Below are positions 24,268 through 32,328 of a stretch of 37,919 bases of DNA, one piece after another (the stretch's first letter is position 1; each line of letters starts with the position of its first letter). The stretch is taken from NCBI GenBank assembly GCA_021793645.1, contig JAJYSJ010000024.1, positions 1 to 37,919 of the forward strand, written 5' to 3'. This stretch comes from Bacillota bacterium. Lineage in GTDB: Bacteria; Bacillota; Sulfobacillia; JAJZYS01; JAJYTV01. The notes beneath the pieces were generated by a model, which saw nothing but the letters and a program-made list of their open reading frames with translations, had not been told where the DNA came from and searched no databases. A program made the translations under genes and the position numbers.

Positions 24268-24308
24268 ATGGGGCTTCGACAGCCGCGAAGGAGGCTCCTC
24301 CCCAAAGA

Positions 24309-25700
24309 CTAGTTGCCGCCTCCGTCGCCACTTCCGGATCCGTCGCCGCCGCTTGGCAGGAGCGAAGTGCCTTGGCTGCTGCCCGATCCGCCATCGCCGC
24401 CGCTCGGCCATTGGAAACCGCCACTTCCGCCGCTGGGAAATAGGGACCCCCACCCGCCTTGCGGCAAGAGCGTTCCACCTGACCCGTGGCTGCTGCCCCC
24501 TCCGCTGCCCGGCAAGGGTTGGATCACCCCGCCAGTACCACCATCACCCTTGCCGCTGCTGCCGTCGCTGCCGTGGCCTGCCGTATTGCTGCCGCGGCCG
24601 GAGCCTTGGCTGCTGCCGCCGTCAGTTCTCTTCCCCTTGCCGGATCCATTGCCATTGCCATTGCCATTGCCATTGCCGGAGCCCTCACCCTTCCCTAAGC
24701 CAGGCCCTTTGCCAATTCCGACGCCGTTCCCGTTGCCCTTGCCCGTGCCCTTTGCGTGCCCTTGTCCCTCGCCCTTGCCCGGCTGGCTGCTTTTACCTTG
24801 TCCTGGCTTCGCATCAGATCCCCCGAGGATCGGGTCCGAACCGTCGGGCGAGAGTACCAACACAGGCGACTTGACCGGCTGCACAGGTGTCACGGCGGGC
24901 TTTTCCGGCGCTTGGACCGCAGCGCTGCCCGAGAAGACAGACAAGACAGACTGTCCGGCCGGCGTCGCCGCGATGCGCTCGATCGCGCTGCCAAGCTTGC
25001 GGCCCTGCAAGGAATGCACATTGACCTTGACGCCTGCACTACGCAGCGCCACGGCCACCGCATAGATCCCTGGAGACACCTTGGCGCGGCGAGCGGCGGT
25101 GCGCAGCCACGATGGAACGATCATTGCGGACACGATGCCGCGCGCATGGCGGGCAGTGAGGAAGGCCTTGCCCGTCGCACGGGCCGCCAGCACCTGCTGC
25201 TGCACGGCCGTGGGTACTTGGGCCGCATTGCCGGCAGGGTATGTTGCAAGAATCACGGAAGCGTCCCCGCCCTGTGTCAGCAGTCCGTCCGCGGCGGCCG
25301 CGGCAAGGATCTTCGAAACCGCAGTAGCGAGTGGCAGCCCGACAGGCCGCGCCTGGGCCAGCACTCGCATCCCGTCCTTGTCCAGGCCTTGCGCCGTCAC
25401 AACAGACCCCGCTTCCGAGAGGCCGAACTGCACGCTCGGGTTCACGTCCAGCGTCGCATAGGCTGCCACCTGGGCGCTGGCGTGCGGCAAGGCTGCAGGC
25501 AAAAGCGCAAGCACCACTGCCAGTGCTGCGGCGGCATAGCCGTACGGACGAAGCCGCGTGGAGGGCACGAGCGCTTGGCGCGACGAGGTCTCGATCTCCT
25601 CTCCGACTGCCGCGTAGGGCGCACGCATACGTGCGAAGCGGCCGCCGGGCATCAGAACGATGGCATAGCTGCCCCGCCGCTCCAGTACGATAGCGCGCAT
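24309..25700 (-). CDS. rsgI: RsgI-type anti-sigma-I factor with Gly/Asn-rich tail
   Basis: The protein has 463 residues. Residues 1-~50 form the cytoplasmic RsgI N-terminal domain that binds SigI (MRAIVLERRGSYAIVLMPGG). One helix spans ~54-75. The extracellular part opens with the RsgI periplasmic signature TLDVNPSVQFGLSEAG, whose Asn-Pro bond is the reported autoproteolysis site in the family. After ~270 it becomes a ~190-residue low-complexity tail of Gly, Ser, Asn and Lys, including five GN units in a row. Clostridial RsgI proteins end in carbohydrate-binding modules. None is visible here, so what it senses is unknown. The gene overlaps sigI by one base (TGATG). Confidence 0.85.
   Translation of the reverse strand: MRAIVLERRGSYAIVLMPGGRFARMRAPYAAVGEEIETSSRQALVPSTRLRPYGYAAAALAVVLALLPAALPHASAQVAAYATLDVNPSVQFGLSEAGSVVTAQGLDKDGMRVLAQARPVGLPLATAVSKILAAAAADGLLTQGGDASVILATYPAGNAAQVPTAVQQQVLAARATGKAFLTARHARGIVSAMIVPSWLRTAARRAKVSPGIYAVAVALRSAGVKVNVHSLQGRKLGSAIERIAATPAGQSVLSVFSGSAAVQAPEKPAVTPVQPVKSPVLVLSPDGSDPILGGSDAKPGQGKSSQPGKGEGQGHAKGTGKGNGNGVGIGKGPGLGKGEGSGNGNGNGNGNGSGKGKRTDGGSSQGSGRGSNTAGHGSDGSSGKGDGGTGGVIQPLPGSGGGSSHGSGGTLLPQGGWGSLFPSGGSGGFQWPSGGDGGSGSSQGTSLLPSGGDGSGSGDGGGN
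24646..24675 (+). repeat. Hexanucleotide tandem repeat (CCATTG x5) inside rsgI
   Basis: Five perfect copies of CCATTG encode alternating Gly-Asn in the RsgI tail. Changes in copy number keep the frame and would lengthen or shorten the tail. Confidence 0.9.
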
Positions 25701-26437
25701 CAGTCGTCACCACCCGTGCGGAAGTACGAATGCAGATAAGGGTAGTCACCGCAGAGGGCCAGAGCCACGGCAACGATAAACTTTCGGTGTCTCTCCAGCG
25801 TCTTCCGGCTCAGGGCAACCTCTGCCTCGAGTTGGCGCATCGGCAAACTGCCGCGCTCCAGCAGGTAGCGCCTAAGTTCATGGCGCCCAGCGACCAATGC
25901 GGCCACGCCCATCGCTGCAGCACGGGCGTCGCGATGGCGCGGCGACAGCCGTACGAGGTCGGAGAAGTGGATGCCAAAGCCGTTCAGGGCCGTCTGGAAG
26001 CGGAGGATCTCCTCGCGCCGCTCCTCCTGTGCAGTGCGCTCCTGGTGCGCTGAGATGGCTGCCTCTGCCTCCATCGGCAGTTGCGATTCGCGGTCTCCTT
26101 CCTCCGCCTGGAGCGCGCTCAACGGAATCTCGCGCCGCTGCCCCTCCCGCCGGTAGTGGTCGATCAAGCGGCGCTTGATGACCGTCTCCGCGAAGGCGAG
26201 GAAATTGCCGCCCCGCTCAGGGTCAAAGCGATCGATCGCCTCGTTGAAGGCGATCAGGGCGACCGAAACCTCGTCGTCCTCGCCCAGCCGGACGTAGCGG
26301 CCGACAGTACGGGTCGTGGCCCGCAGGACAAACGGCGTGAAGCGTTCGATCAGCAGTTCGCGCGCCGCCTTGTCTGCCTGCGCCCGGGCGACATCTGCCG
26401 CTGCCGGACGGGTCCCTGGCAGGAAGCTCACGATCAC
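25700..26437 (-). CDS. sigI: RNA polymerase sigma-I factor
   Basis: The protein has 245 residues. It is an alternative sigma factor of the SigI group, linked to heat and envelope stress in Bacillus and to polysaccharide sensing in clostridia. The region-2-like part holds VRLGEDDEVSVALIAFNEAI and FDPERGGNFLAFAETVIKRR. The C-terminal helix-turn-helix ends LSRKTLERHRKFIVAVAL, a hallmark of SigI. The start is GTG at 26437 or the GTG two codons later. GAGGTG lies closest to the second. It is followed directly by its anti-sigma gene, which should hold it at the membrane. Confidence 0.9.
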   Translation of the reverse strand: MIVSFLPGTRPAAADVARAQADKAARELLIERFTPFVLRATTRTVGRYVRLGEDDEVSVALIAFNEAIDRFDPERGGNFLAFAETVIKRRLIDHYRREGQRREIPLSALQAEEGDRESQLPMEAEAAISAHQERTAQEERREEILRFQTALNGFGIHFSDLVRLSPRHRDARAAAMGVAALVAGRHELRRYLLERGSLPMRQLEAEVALSRKTLERHRKFIVAVALALCGDYPYLHSYFRTGGDD

Positions 26438-26460
26438 ACCTCGCTCGCTTCGGATACATC

Positions 26461-26489
26461 ATTCGAAAGCCGGACGGAGTATCTGGGGG
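26461..26489 (-). promoter_or_regulatory. Possible SigI-dependent autoregulatory promoter
   Basis: Reading leftward, CCCCC (26489-26485) precedes CGAAT (26465-26461), about 25-30 bases before the sigI start. SigI promoters are described as having a run of C in the -35 and CGAA/CGWA in the -10. The 19-base gap is longer than I would expect, so this is tentative. Confidence 0.25.
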
Positions 26490-26705
26490 CTACCTACGGA
26501 AAAACAAATAGCCGACCAGCGAGAGCAGTAGACTCAGGAGCAAGCTCGTCCCCAGCGGAAGGTAGAGGGCGAAGTTGCCGCGCTCGATGTAGAAGTCGCC
26601 GGGCAGGCGTCCGAACGGCCCGATTCGGCCCACAAGAGCCACCACGAGACCGAAGACGAACAGCGCCGCGCCAACGATCATCAGGATGCGGCCGATCTGT
26701 CCCAT
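26490..26705 (-). CDS. DUF2905 small membrane protein
   Basis: The protein has 71 residues and two hydrophobic helices (about 7-27 and 47-68). The conserved loop is GRLPGDFYIERGNFALYLPL, the DUF2905 (PF11146) signature. Function is unknown. Members often sit next to ruvAB in Bacillota. ATG 26705 lies four bases after the ruvB stop, and the ribosome site is at the end of ruvB, so expression is coupled. Confidence 0.88.
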   Translation of the reverse strand: MGQIGRILMIVGAALFVFGLVVALVGRIGPFGRLPGDFYIERGNFALYLPLGTSLLLSLLLSLVGYLFFRR

Positions 26706-26709
26706 CTCG

Positions 26710-27726
26710 TTAGAAGAGACCTCCCGCGGTCGGCTGTGGCGGCAGGCCAGCCCACGTCCGACCCGCCGAGGAGAGTTGGCGGCCGCGCGGAGTGCGCTCA
26801 AGCAGACCGATCTGGAGTAGATAGGGCTCCACGACATCTTCCAATGTATCGCTTTCCTGGCCGAGCGCCGCCGCCAGCGTCTCCAGGCCCGCCGGCCCGC
26901 CGCCATACGCGCGCGCGAGCAGTTGGATGTAGTCCCGGTCCAGCCGGTCGAGGCCTTGGTTGTCTACCTCCAGGAGCTCCATCCCAGAGATCGCCACTGC
27001 CTCCGATACGATGCCCTGTCCCCGCACCTGTGCGTAGTCCCGCAGACGTCGCAGCAGGCGGTTCGCGATGCGTGGCGTGCCACGCGACCGCTGCGCGATG
27101 TGACCGACTCCCTCCGGTTCGATCGGTACATTGAGGATGGCGGCGGCACGCCGGACCACGTGGGCGAGTTCGTCCTCCGTGTAGTACTGCAGGTGGCAAA
27201 CCACGCCGAACCGCTCGCGCAGCGGCAGGCTGATGAGACCGCTGCGCGTCGTAGCACCCACCAGCGTGAAGTGGGGCAGGTCGATGCGTAGGGTGCGGGC
27301 ACCGGGGCCCTTCCCGATGATGATGTCGAGCGCACCGTCCTCCATGGCCGGGTAGAGGATCTCCTCCACTATGCGCGGCAGCCGATGGATCTCGTCGATA
27401 AACAGCACGTCGCCGTCGCCAAGGTTCGTAAGCGTTGCTGCGAGGTCTCCGGGACGTTCGATGGCCGGGCCGCTCGTTATGCGGATGGATGCGCCGAGTT
27501 CGTGCGCGATCACGTGCGCGAGCGTCGTCTTCCCGAGCCCCGGCGGGCCGTGCAGCAGGACGTGGTCAAGGCTCTCCTGCCGCGTCTTCGCGGCCTCGAT
27601 GAAGACGCGCAACTGCTCGCGCACACGTTCTTGCCCGATGCACTCATCGAGCGTCTGTGGCCGCAGGCCGAGGTCGACGCGAATGTCCTCCTCGCGCTCG
27701 CGGTTCGTGACGATGCGCTCCTCCAT
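26710..27726 (-). CDS. ruvB: Holliday junction branch migration ATPase RuvB
   Basis: The protein has 338 residues. It is a hexameric AAA+ motor that drives branch migration with RuvA. Walker A is [12 protein letters not shown], Walker B is [10 protein letters not shown], sensor 1 is LVGATTRSG, and the Arg finger is in [15 protein letters not shown]. The C-terminal winged helix ends [13 protein letters not shown] 27726 follows AGGAGG. It is 13 bp after ruvA. Confidence 0.97.
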   Translation of the reverse strand: MEERIVTNREREEDIRVDLGLRPQTLDECIGQERVREQLRVFIEAAKTRQESLDHVLLHGPPGLGKTTLAHVIAHELGASIRITSGPAIERPGDLAATLTNLGDGDVLFIDEIHRLPRIVEEILYPAMEDGALDIIIGKGPGARTLRIDLPHFTLVGATTRSGLISLPLRERFGVVCHLQYYTEDELAHVVRRAAAILNVPIEPEGVGHIAQRSRGTPRIANRLLRRLRDYAQVRGQGIVSEAVAISGMELLEVDNQGLDRLDRDYIQLLARAYGGGPAGLETLAAALGQESDTLEDVVEPYLLQIGLLERTPRGRQLSSAGRTWAGLPPQPTAGGLF

Positions 27727-27739
27727 CGCTCTATTCCTC

Positions 27740-28318
27740 CTAGACCCTCGCCCTTCCGACCCGGGCGAGCGCCTGACGCACGCGGGCCTCCACCGACCCT
27801 TCGGCTCCAGTCAGCAGTTCCACTGCCTGACGCTCCGGCAGCCCGAGCGCCAACAGAGCCAAGAGCGCTTCGTCCTCTGCGACGGCACCGGAAATGGTTC
27901 CCGGCGCATCCGACGTTCCCTTGAGCCGGTCGCGCAACTCCAGCACGATCCGTGCCGCGAGCTTGCGCCCGACGCCCGAGGCCTGCGTCAGCTGGCGTTC
28001 GTCGCCGCGCACCACTGCAAGTGCGAGTCCGCTGGCGGAGAATTGCGAGAGGAGAGCCAAGGCCACGCGCGGTCCCACGCCGGAGACGGAAATCAGAAGC
28101 CCGAACAGCCGGTCTTCCTCCGCACTCAGGAAGCCGTAAAGCGATACGTCGTCCTCGCGCACGATCATCCGCGTGGTGACCTGCACCTCGCCCACCTGGG
28201 CGGCGAGATGCGCAACCGTCATGGGCGTCGCGAATACCCGAAAGGCGATCCCATGGACATCGAGGAGGACCGCGTCGTCCTCGCGCTGCAAGACGCTGCC
28301 GCGCAGCCCAGCGATCAA
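27740..28318 (-). CDS. ruvA: Holliday junction DNA-binding protein RuvA
   Basis: The protein has 192 residues and binds four-way DNA junctions as a tetramer. Domain I is an OB fold ([10 protein letters not shown]). Domain II has helix-hairpin-helix motifs ([17 protein letters not shown] and [19 protein letters not shown]). Domain III (C-terminal, [20 protein letters not shown]) contacts RuvB. The start is TTG at 28318, overlapping the ruvC stop (TTGA), with GGGAGG upstream. Confidence 0.95.
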   Translation of the reverse strand: MIAGLRGSVLQREDDAVLLDVHGIAFRVFATPMTVAHLAAQVGEVQVTTRMIVREDDVSLYGFLSAEEDRLFGLLISVSGVGPRVALALLSQFSASGLALAVVRGDERQLTQASGVGRKLAARIVLELRDRLKGTSDAPGTISGAVAEDEALLALLALGLPERQAVELLTGAEGSVEARVRQALARVGRARV

Positions 28319-28803
28319 AGTGCCTTCGCCTCCCAGTCGGCGCGGAAATAGCCGCACAGTGCAATCGCGAGCGCATCGGCCGCGTCATCGCGCATACGCG
28401 CGGCGCCAAGGCCGAGGATTGTGCGCACCATGCGCAGCACTTGGTCCTTGCTCGCGGAACCGTATCCTGACACCGCCTGCTTCACTTCAGGCGGCGTATA
28501 TTCGGCAATCGGCACCTCGTGCTGGGCCGCAGCCAGCAGTGCGACGCCACGCGCCTGCCCGACCGCGATCGCTGAGCCGACGTTGCGGCTGAAGTACAGC
28601 CGCTCCACGGAGACGCGCGCGGGCTGCTGCTCTCTGATGACCTCGGCGAGCGCAGTGTGAAGCAAGCGCAGGCGCTCCCCGGTGGGCTGATCAGCAGTCG
28701 TGGTGATCACGCCGTAGGAGAGCGCCGCAACCTGGTTGCCCGTACCCTTGATGACCCCGTAGCCGCAAGTTTCGATGCCGGGGTCGATGCCGAGCACGAT
28801 CAC
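28315..28803 (-). CDS. ruvC: Holliday junction resolvase RuvC
   Basis: The protein has 162 residues and is an endonuclease that nicks Holliday junctions. The four acidic catalytic residues are visible: Asp in GIDPGIET (residue 7), Glu in VSVERLYF (~67), and two Asp in RMRDDAADALAIA (~139-143). The start is GTG at 28803 behind GGGAGGG. The long in-frame extension upstream is unsupported. RuvC is absent from B. subtilis (which uses RecU), so a full ruvCAB set separates this organism from that lineage. Confidence 0.95.
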   Translation of the reverse strand: MIVLGIDPGIETCGYGVIKGTGNQVAALSYGVITTTADQPTGERLRLLHTALAEVIREQQPARVSVERLYFSRNVGSAIAVGQARGVALLAAAQHEVPIAEYTPPEVKQAVSGYGSASKDQVLRMVRTILGLGAARMRDDAADALAIALCGYFRADWEAKAL

Positions 28804-28853
28804 ATGGCCGCCCTCCCTGCGGTGCAGTTCGCCTGCGGGCTGGGCGGCTCCTC

Positions 28854-29375
28854 CTACCCGCCCAGGCCTTCGAGCATTTGCCAAGCTGCGCCAACGCTCT
28901 CGACCGGCACGCCCGCCGTGAGCCGCGCAAGATCGGCAGGCCGAAGCGCAGAGGCGCGCAGACCCGTCATCTGGTCCACCCATCCGTAGCGCGGCGGGCC
29001 GAAGAACAGAGCGACCTGTCCTTGGACGACGCCGAGATAGAGGGGGTCCGCACCAGACTTCGGCAGAAGTGTAACATGGCCTCCAGCCGTCTTCATGGTC
29101 CATCCCGGCATCTCGCTGAGCAGCTGCTCCGCCGTCAAGCGCGAGACCCCCAGAACTACCGCGGGGAACGTGGTCTCGTCGACCCTGCCGCCAAGCCCCT
29201 CCACACGGAACGTGACCATCGCCTTGGACCCAAGCCTCTGCGCTGCACGCGTCAGCGCAGGATGCGTTGCCGCAGCCTGGCTGGCGAGTCGCGAACCGAC
29301 CGCAGCCGCACCAACCACAATGGCGGCAACGAGCAGTCCGATGAGCAGCCGCCGCTGGCTTTCCTGCAAATCCAA
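28854..29375 (-). CDS. BofC-like sporulation regulator
   Basis: The protein has 173 residues. One N-terminal helix (LLIGLLVAAIVVGAAAVGS) would direct the rest outside the membrane. The C-terminal part, DPLYLGVVQGQVALFFGPP, resembles the C-terminal domain of BofC, a forespore-secreted inhibitor of SpoIVB signalling that delays sigma-K activation in Bacillus. Position between yebC and ruv matches the Bacillus bofC locus, which raises confidence. The start is TTG, either 29375 or 29369 given the ribosome site GGGGGA. Confidence 0.7.
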   Translation of the reverse strand: MDLQESQRRLLIGLLVAAIVVGAAAVGSRLASQAAATHPALTRAAQRLGSKAMVTFRVEGLGGRVDETTFPAVVLGVSRLTAEQLLSEMPGWTMKTAGGHVTLLPKSGADPLYLGVVQGQVALFFGPPRYGWVDQMTGLRASALRPADLARLTAGVPVESVGAAWQMLEGLGG

Positions 29376-29415
29376 TCATCCCCCTGGGCGCTAGTCTGCG
29401 CCGCAAGAGGAAATT

Positions 29416-30153
29416 TTAGGCGTTCGCTCCTTCCTCTCCAAAGTCGGCGCTCGTGTATACTTCCTGCACGTCGTCGTGCTCATCGAGCGCATCGAGCAAG
29501 GAGAGCACCTTATCCTGGTCAGCGACGCCGACGTCCGCGCGGACGGTCGGATCCATCGTGAACTCCGCTGCGACAACGTCGACGCCTGCAGCGATCAGTC
29601 CCTGGCGCAAGGCGCGCAGATCCTCGGGCTTGCCGTAGACAGAGAAGAACCCCTCTTCTTCGGGCTCCACGTCCTCCGCGCCAACGTCGGCGGCAGTCAG
29701 CAGCAGTTCCTCTTCGTCGTGCGCGCGCACCCGCACGCGGGCTCGCCGCTGGAACATCCAGCCCACGCTTCCCGTCTCGCCGAGCGAGCCGCCGTACTTT
29801 GAGAAGAGGTGGCGGATGTCCGCTGCGGTGCGGTTGCGGTTGTCGGTCATCACCTGCAAGAGGATCGCGACCCCACCCGGCCCGTAGCCTTCGTACTGCA
29901 GCTCCTCATAGTTCGTGTCGTCGCCGCCGCCCACCCCGCGCGCGATCGCCCGCTCGATGTTTCCGGAAGGAAGATTCTCCGCACGTGCGCGCTCGACCGC
30001 GGTGGCGAGCCGGAAGTTCGCATCCGGGTTGCCGCCGCCCTGACGCGCGGCGACCGTAATCTCCCGCGCAAGGCGCGAGAAGATCTTTCCCTTCTGCGCG
30101 TCGACGACCGCCTTGCGGCGTTTGATGTTGGCCCACTTCGAATGTCCTGACAA
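29416..30153 (-). CDS. yebC: YebC/PmpR family protein
   Basis: The protein has 245 residues. YebC proteins bind nucleic acid. Some act as transcription regulators and some help ribosomes through proline stretches. Here the N-terminus SGHSKWANIKRRKAVVDAQK and the segments GGNPDANFRLATAVERAR and YEGYGPGGVAILL are fully conserved. The start is TTG at 30153, because the family begins MxGHSKW. The ribosome site is poor. A longer start at 30237 adds unrelated residues. The acidic C-terminus ends in EEGANA. Confidence 0.93.
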   Translation of the reverse strand: MSGHSKWANIKRRKAVVDAQKGKIFSRLAREITVAARQGGGNPDANFRLATAVERARAENLPSGNIERAIARGVGGGDDTNYEELQYEGYGPGGVAILLQVMTDNRNRTAADIRHLFSKYGGSLGETGSVGWMFQRRARVRVRAHDEEELLLTAADVGAEDVEPEEEGFFSVYGKPEDLRALRQGLIAAGVDVVAAEFTMDPTVRADVGVADQDKVLSLLDALDEHDDVQEVYTSADFGEEGANA

Positions 30154-30277
30154 CACTTGCGGCCCCGGGGGCCAGTCCCTCCCCGTATGCATACCCTGGG
30201 CGCACGGCAATACGCCGCCCACCCGTGGGCGACACACATCCTCGCCATGATCTTACCATTCAGCCCCGTCCGCACGT

Positions 30278-30991
30278 CTAGCGCGGAAACACGGAAGGGA
30301 GCCGGCGCTTGTGCTCTGATGCGCGGTGCAGATTGTCGACCAGGCCGGAGACGACCGCGCTGCCCTCGCCGGTCGCGAGGAACTGGTCGAGTTCCGCATA
30401 GCTCATGCCCATCTCGGCTTCGTCGGTCTGACCCTCCCAAAGTCCCGCAGACGGCTGGCGATCGATCGTGCGCTGCGGCACGCCGATCTGGCGTGCGAGT
30501 TCGCGTACCTCGCGCTTGAGGAAGCCGCCCAGCGGCAAGAGGTCCACGCCGCCGTCACCGTACTTCGTGAAGTATCCGATCTCCAGTTCGGCCCGGTTTC
30601 CCGTACCGAGCACGAGCGCGCCGCGCACGGCCGCTTCGGCATAGAGGGTGATCATGCGCAGCCGCGGCTTCAGGTTCGCAATCGCGAGGCGCGGAGCTCC
30701 GTCTGGCAGCCCGAGCGTCTCCCGCAACAGCTGGTAGACGGGTGTGAGGTCGACGATGCGGTGCTGCATGCCGATCGCTTCCGCGACGAGACGCGCGTCC
30801 TCGGCGTCCTTGGGATCGCTGTCGCATGGCATGATCACGCCGAAGGCGCGGTCTCCAAATGCCTGCTTGGCCAGAGCGGCCACGGTAGCGGAGTCGATCC
30901 CGCCCGACAGACCGACAACGGCGGCCGACTTGCCTGCACTGGACACTTCCGCGCGCAGCCATTCGACGATCCGCTCTACCTCCGTTGGCAA
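30278..30991 (-). CDS. nadE: NH3-dependent NAD+ synthetase
   Basis: The protein has 237 residues and makes NAD+ from deamido-NAD+, ATP and ammonia. It has the PP-loop VGLSGGIDSATVAAL, the substrate segment LGTGNRAELEIGYFTKYGDG, and LPLGGFLKREVRELA. No glutaminase domain is present, which fits the ammonia-using form. The start is TTG at 30991 behind GGGGAG. It is 124 bp upstream of yebC. Confidence 0.93.
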   Translation of the reverse strand: MPTEVERIVEWLRAEVSSAGKSAAVVGLSGGIDSATVAALAKQAFGDRAFGVIMPCDSDPKDAEDARLVAEAIGMQHRIVDLTPVYQLLRETLGLPDGAPRLAIANLKPRLRMITLYAEAAVRGALVLGTGNRAELEIGYFTKYGDGGVDLLPLGGFLKREVRELARQIGVPQRTIDRQPSAGLWEGQTDEAEMGMSYAELDQFLATGEGSAVVSGLVDNLHRASEHKRRLPSVFPR

Positions 30992-31189
30992 CGGTCCACT
31001 CCCCTTCCTGTTGTCTCAGCCCACTTCGCTTCGCCGGGTGGCCTCAATCTCCTGCCGAAAGGCGCCCGTGCAGCGCCGGCAAGGCCTTCGTCCACAGTCC
31101 AGAGGATGCCCGCTCCGCTGCACAGGAGACCAGACGGCCGAAGGGATGAGGCCCTTGGCGGCCAATCCCTGTGCGAGAGGGAGTGAAGC

Positions 31190-32128
31190 GTGAACATCAT
31201 CGGCAGCTCCAATGCCCGCGTCGGGCTTCCTATCGGCATGGCGGTGCTGCGCAAAGGCGGCAGTGCCCTAGACGCTGTCGAACTGGCAATCCGTGCAGTG
31301 GAAAGCAATCCCCTGGACCACACCGTGGGCCTTGGGGGGCTGCCGAACCTCCTCGGAACGGTCGAACTCGATGCGAGCATCATGGACGGCTCCACGCGCA
31401 CAGCCGGCGCGGTCGGCGGAGTGCGGCGCTTCGAGCATCCCATCTCGATCGCGCGGCGCGTCATGCAGGACCTGCCGCATGCGTTTTTGGTCGGGGAGGG
31501 CGCTGAGCGCTTCGCGCTGGAATGCGGATTCGAGGAGACCGACCTTTTGACCGCGGAGGCCCAGGAAATCTACCAGCGCGGCCTGCGAGACGGCAAGGCA
31601 GGCGCTCCGCATGCGAGCGCCGTACTGCGCGCCATGGTAGGGCGTCTGGCGATGCAGCCTGAACGGGCATCGGGCAAAGACGCCGGTACCGTCAACGTCC
31701 TGGCGCTGGACGGGCACGGACACCTCGCCGCCGGCGTCAGCACCAGCGGCTTCGCTTGGAAGTATCCCGGCCGCGTCGGGGACTCGGCGGTGATCGGCGC
31801 CGGCAACTACTGCGACAACCGCTACGGCGCTGCCGCCTGCACAGGACGCGGCGAGATGGCGATCCGAGCCGCGACCGCCCACAGCATCGTCATGTACCTG
31901 CGCGCGGGGGACGGGCCTGACGGGGCCGGACGGCGCGCGATGGAGGACTTGAACGACCTCGAGGATCCCTACTTCAGTGCGATGAACTGCGTCGTCCTGA
32001 CGCCAGAGGGGCACCACGCCGCCTTCTCCAGCGAGGAGACCGCCATGTACGTGTTCATGGACGAGAGCAGCGTCGAAGTGCAGGAGGCACCGCGCACCTT
32101 CGTGCGCGTGGCAGCGGGCCGCGCGTAG
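31190..32128 (+). CDS. Isoaspartyl peptidase / L-asparaginase family (Ntn hydrolase)
   Basis: The protein has 312 residues. It is a self-cleaving N-terminal-nucleophile enzyme that removes isoaspartyl residues or hydrolyses asparagine or N-glycosyl-asparagine. The cleavage site and nucleophile are in ASGKDAGTVNVLALDG (Thr ~167). Downstream, AGVSTSGFAWKYPGRVGDS and ACTGRGEMAIR form the substrate pocket. The N-half includes ALDAVELAIRAVESNP. The start is GTG at 31190 with GAGGGAG six bases upstream. No signal peptide is present. It is divergent from nadE and ends at a bidirectional terminator. Confidence 0.9.
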   Translation: MNIIGSSNARVGLPIGMAVLRKGGSALDAVELAIRAVESNPLDHTVGLGGLPNLLGTVELDASIMDGSTRTAGAVGGVRRFEHPISIARRVMQDLPHAFLVGEGAERFALECGFEETDLLTAEAQEIYQRGLRDGKAGAPHASAVLRAMVGRLAMQPERASGKDAGTVNVLALDGHGHLAAGVSTSGFAWKYPGRVGDSAVIGAGNYCDNRYGAAACTGRGEMAIRAATAHSIVMYLRAGDGPDGAGRRAMEDLNDLEDPYFSAMNCVVLTPEGHHAAFSSEETAMYVFMDESSVEVQEAPRTFVRVAAGRA

Positions 32129-32280
32129 TGCCTTCAATGGGACGCCGAGGGCGCTGAACGCACAACCCTGCCTCGCGCTGCATGCCGCAGCGGCTAAAGC
32201 GAACAACCTCGCGATCCCTCCGACGACTCAACGACTCGGCACCCCTCGCCGTCAGCCGCACGTTCGTCGCCGTTGCCCGC

Positions 32281-32317
32281 AAAGGGACCGCCGACAGTAG
32301 CGCCGGCGGTCCCTTTT
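32281..32317. terminator. Bidirectional terminator between asparaginase and osmoprotectant genes
   Basis: A 13-bp perfect stem, AAAGGGACCGCCG with CGGCGGTCCCTTT, encloses a 10-base loop. It has TTTT on the rightward side and TTT on the leftward side, between two converging genes. Confidence 0.85.
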
Positions 32318-32328
32318 GCCTTGGGGAA

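Noticed and set aside
24309-24870. CRISPR-like or minisatellite array
   Set aside because: The repeats are short, irregular and in frame with the Gly/Asn-rich tail of RsgI. There are no spacers or direct repeats of CRISPR length.
27510-28409. Alternative leftward frame over ruvA/ruvB
   Set aside because: It is Arg-rich and out of frame with unmistakable RuvA and RuvB sequences.
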